Below are positions 6,667 through 7,487 of a DNA stretch of 7,487 nt, piece by piece. The stretch covers positions 1 to 7,487 of the forward strand of contig DGRR01000038.1 of assembly GCA_002389995.1 (NCBI GenBank), read 5' to 3'. This DNA comes from Ruminococcus sp. UBA4383. Its GTDB lineage: Bacteria > Bacillota > Clostridia > Oscillospirales > Ruminococcaceae. Both the position numbers and the translations under genes were made by a program. A model generated the notes under the pieces. It was not told the DNA's origin. It did not search any database and saw only the letters and a list, made by a program, of their open reading frames with translations. Each line of letters begins with the position of its first letter. Positions within the stretch are counted from its first letter, which is position 1.

Positions 6667-7197
6667 ATGACTGTTAATAAGGATAATATAGGAAAAGCCA
6701 CTGTAATGGCTGTATCAGGAATACTGATAGCATTTTTCCCGGGGGTTATAAACACACTGTTTTACATGGTTGGAGGACTTGTCATAGCAGTAAATATCAT
6801 ACTTCTGATTATGAAACTCCTTTCAGGCGGAGGAATATCATCAGCAGTAAACAATATCATCGGAATAATAGTCGGATTGATAATAAACGCTCTCCCGTCC
6901 TTTGTATATACGGGCATACCGCTTATCGCAGGAATAATAATAGGCTTTTCGGGAATCGACAGGCTTGTCAGGTCAATTTCATACGGCGGCGGAAAACGCA
7001 GTATAATAACGGGAGCGGTACTTGTCATAGCAGGCGGAATACTTATTTTCTACAATGCAAATATCTCAAATACAATGAGAATTATAATAGGTCTTGCCCT
7101 TATTGCAATGGCTGTATTCAATCTTTTCAACAGCGGACACGGACAGTCATCAGGCAGCGGCAATATAATAGACGTTGACAATTATCACATATCATAA
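6667..7197 (+). CDS. Six-helix membrane protein, DUF308/HdeD-like
   Basis: This 176-residue protein is almost wholly hydrophobic. Six membrane helices fall at about 9-25, 29-51, 59-77, 81-96, 110-129 and 136-154, arranged as three similar hairpins. Within them, glycine-rich openings (SGILIAFFPG, AGGILIFYN) are followed by a second helix, which is the pattern of the DUF308/HdeD family. A short polar Gly/Ser tail and a terminal IDVDNYHIS follow the last helix. HdeD is linked to acid stress in enterobacteria, but most DUF308 proteins have no known function, so none is assigned. It is the last gene of the operon, 12 bases after the transglutaminase gene. It may be an accessory subunit of that membrane complex, or simply an envelope-stress protein carried along. 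Confidence 0.85.
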   Translation: MTVNKDNIGKATVMAVSGILIAFFPGVINTLFYMVGGLVIAVNIILLIMKLLSGGGISSAVNNIIGIIVGLIINALPSFVYTGIPLIAGIIIGFSGIDRLVRSISYGGGKRSIITGAVLVIAGGILIFYNANISNTMRIIIGLALIAMAVFNLFNSGHGQSSGSGNIIDVDNYHIS

Positions 7198-7227
7198 AAA
7201 AATGCCCCTGATATCAGGGGCATTTTT
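7198..7227. terminator. Bidirectional intrinsic terminator between convergent genes
   Basis: A perfect 30-base palindrome has core GCCCCTGATATCAGGGGC (7204-7221) flanked by an A-run and a T-run. Rightward transcripts of the MoxR operon form the stem and end in five U. Leftward transcripts of the nucleosidase gene end in seven U (7202-7196). The stop codon of the rightward operon ends one base before it, and the stop of the leftward gene overlaps its last base. Confidence 0.95.
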
Positions 7228-7487
7228 CATATTATCTCAGTCATTCGCAGAACTGTTTCAGCAACACGTTTTGCAGCGATTTTTTCAAATTCTTCAAAGG
7301 ACATAGCACCTTCATCATCAGCATTATCGGATATACAGCGGACGCTTACAAAGGGCATTTTGTTGAGGAAACAGCACTGACCGACAGCGGCACTTTCCAT
7401 ATCAACGGCATAGGGATTGAAATTTGTTTTGATTTTCTCTTTAAGTTCGTTGCTTGTGACGAAAGCTTCGCCTGAAACGATTCTTCC
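7227..7487 (-). CDS. mtnN: 5'-methylthioadenosine/S-adenosylhomocysteine nucleosidase, C-terminal part
   Basis: The last 86 codons are present; the start lies beyond the right edge. The enzyme cleaves adenine from methylthioadenosine and S-adenosylhomocysteine in the cytoplasm, feeding methionine salvage and, where LuxS exists, autoinducer-2 synthesis. Diagnostic pieces are SGEAFV (fragment residues 5-10), VDMESAAV (28-35) and PFVSVRCISDNADD (45-58). In VDMESAAV, Met30 and Glu31 match the ribose-binding Met-Glu. In SDNAD, Asp54 matches the general acid of the family. The C-terminal helix FEKIAAKRVAETVLRM follows, as usual. The closest alternative, another purine nucleoside phosphorylase-fold enzyme, is less likely given the ME and SD motifs together. 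It is convergent with the MoxR operon and unrelated to it by function. Confidence 0.92.
   Translation of the reverse strand, partial: GRIVSGEAFVTSNELKEKIKTNFNPYAVDMESAAVGQCCFLNKMPFVSVRCISDNADDEGAMSFEEFEKIAAKRVAETVLRMTEII

Overview
The window is ordinary-density, AT-rich bacterial chromosome. Strong AGGAG-type ribosome binding sites, heavy use of ATA and AGA codons, TTGNNN/TATAAT promoters and the gene families present point to a low-GC Gram-positive of the Clostridia. A Ruminococcus-like member of the Oscillospiraceae is my best guess, but that is inference from style and not from a marker gene. No mobile element, tRNA, rRNA, CRISPR array or clear sign of recent transfer is visible.

Layout. 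(1) Positions 1-606, minus strand: a short YtrA-type GntR repressor followed 2 bases later by the start of an ABC transporter ATPase that runs off the left edge. They are preceded by a good promoter (578-606) and a candidate operator (544-562). (2) Positions 627-1557, minus strand: an unrecognised single-pass membrane protein with a charged coiled-coil cytoplasmic part and an outside domain, closed by an intrinsic terminator. (3) Positions 1558-1814: a 257-base divergent intergenic region. It holds one promoter for each direction and a long inverted repeat (1715-1790) in the leader of the rightward operon. (4) Positions 1815-7197, plus strand: a tight four-gene operon of MoxR-family AAA+ ATPase, DUF58 protein, large membrane transglutaminase-like protein and a six-helix DUF308/HdeD-like membrane protein. 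Gene junctions are 5 bases, a 1-base TAATG overlap, and 12 bases. (5) Positions 7198-7227: a perfect 30-base palindrome that serves as a bidirectional terminator. (6) Positions 7227-7487, minus strand: the C-terminal part of a methylthioadenosine/S-adenosylhomocysteine nucleosidase.

How the genes fit together. The MoxR - DUF58 - transglutaminase trio is a widely conserved but poorly understood association. By inference the MoxR ATPase acts as a chaperone-like remodeller on the cytoplasmic DUF58 protein, and both serve the membrane transglutaminase, whose Cys-His-acidic catalytic core faces the outside. The DUF308-like protein is probably an accessory membrane component. The divergent coiled-coil membrane protein shares the control region and may be a partner, but nothing in its sequence proves this. 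The least explained element is the structured, purine-looped leader in front of the moxR-like gene.
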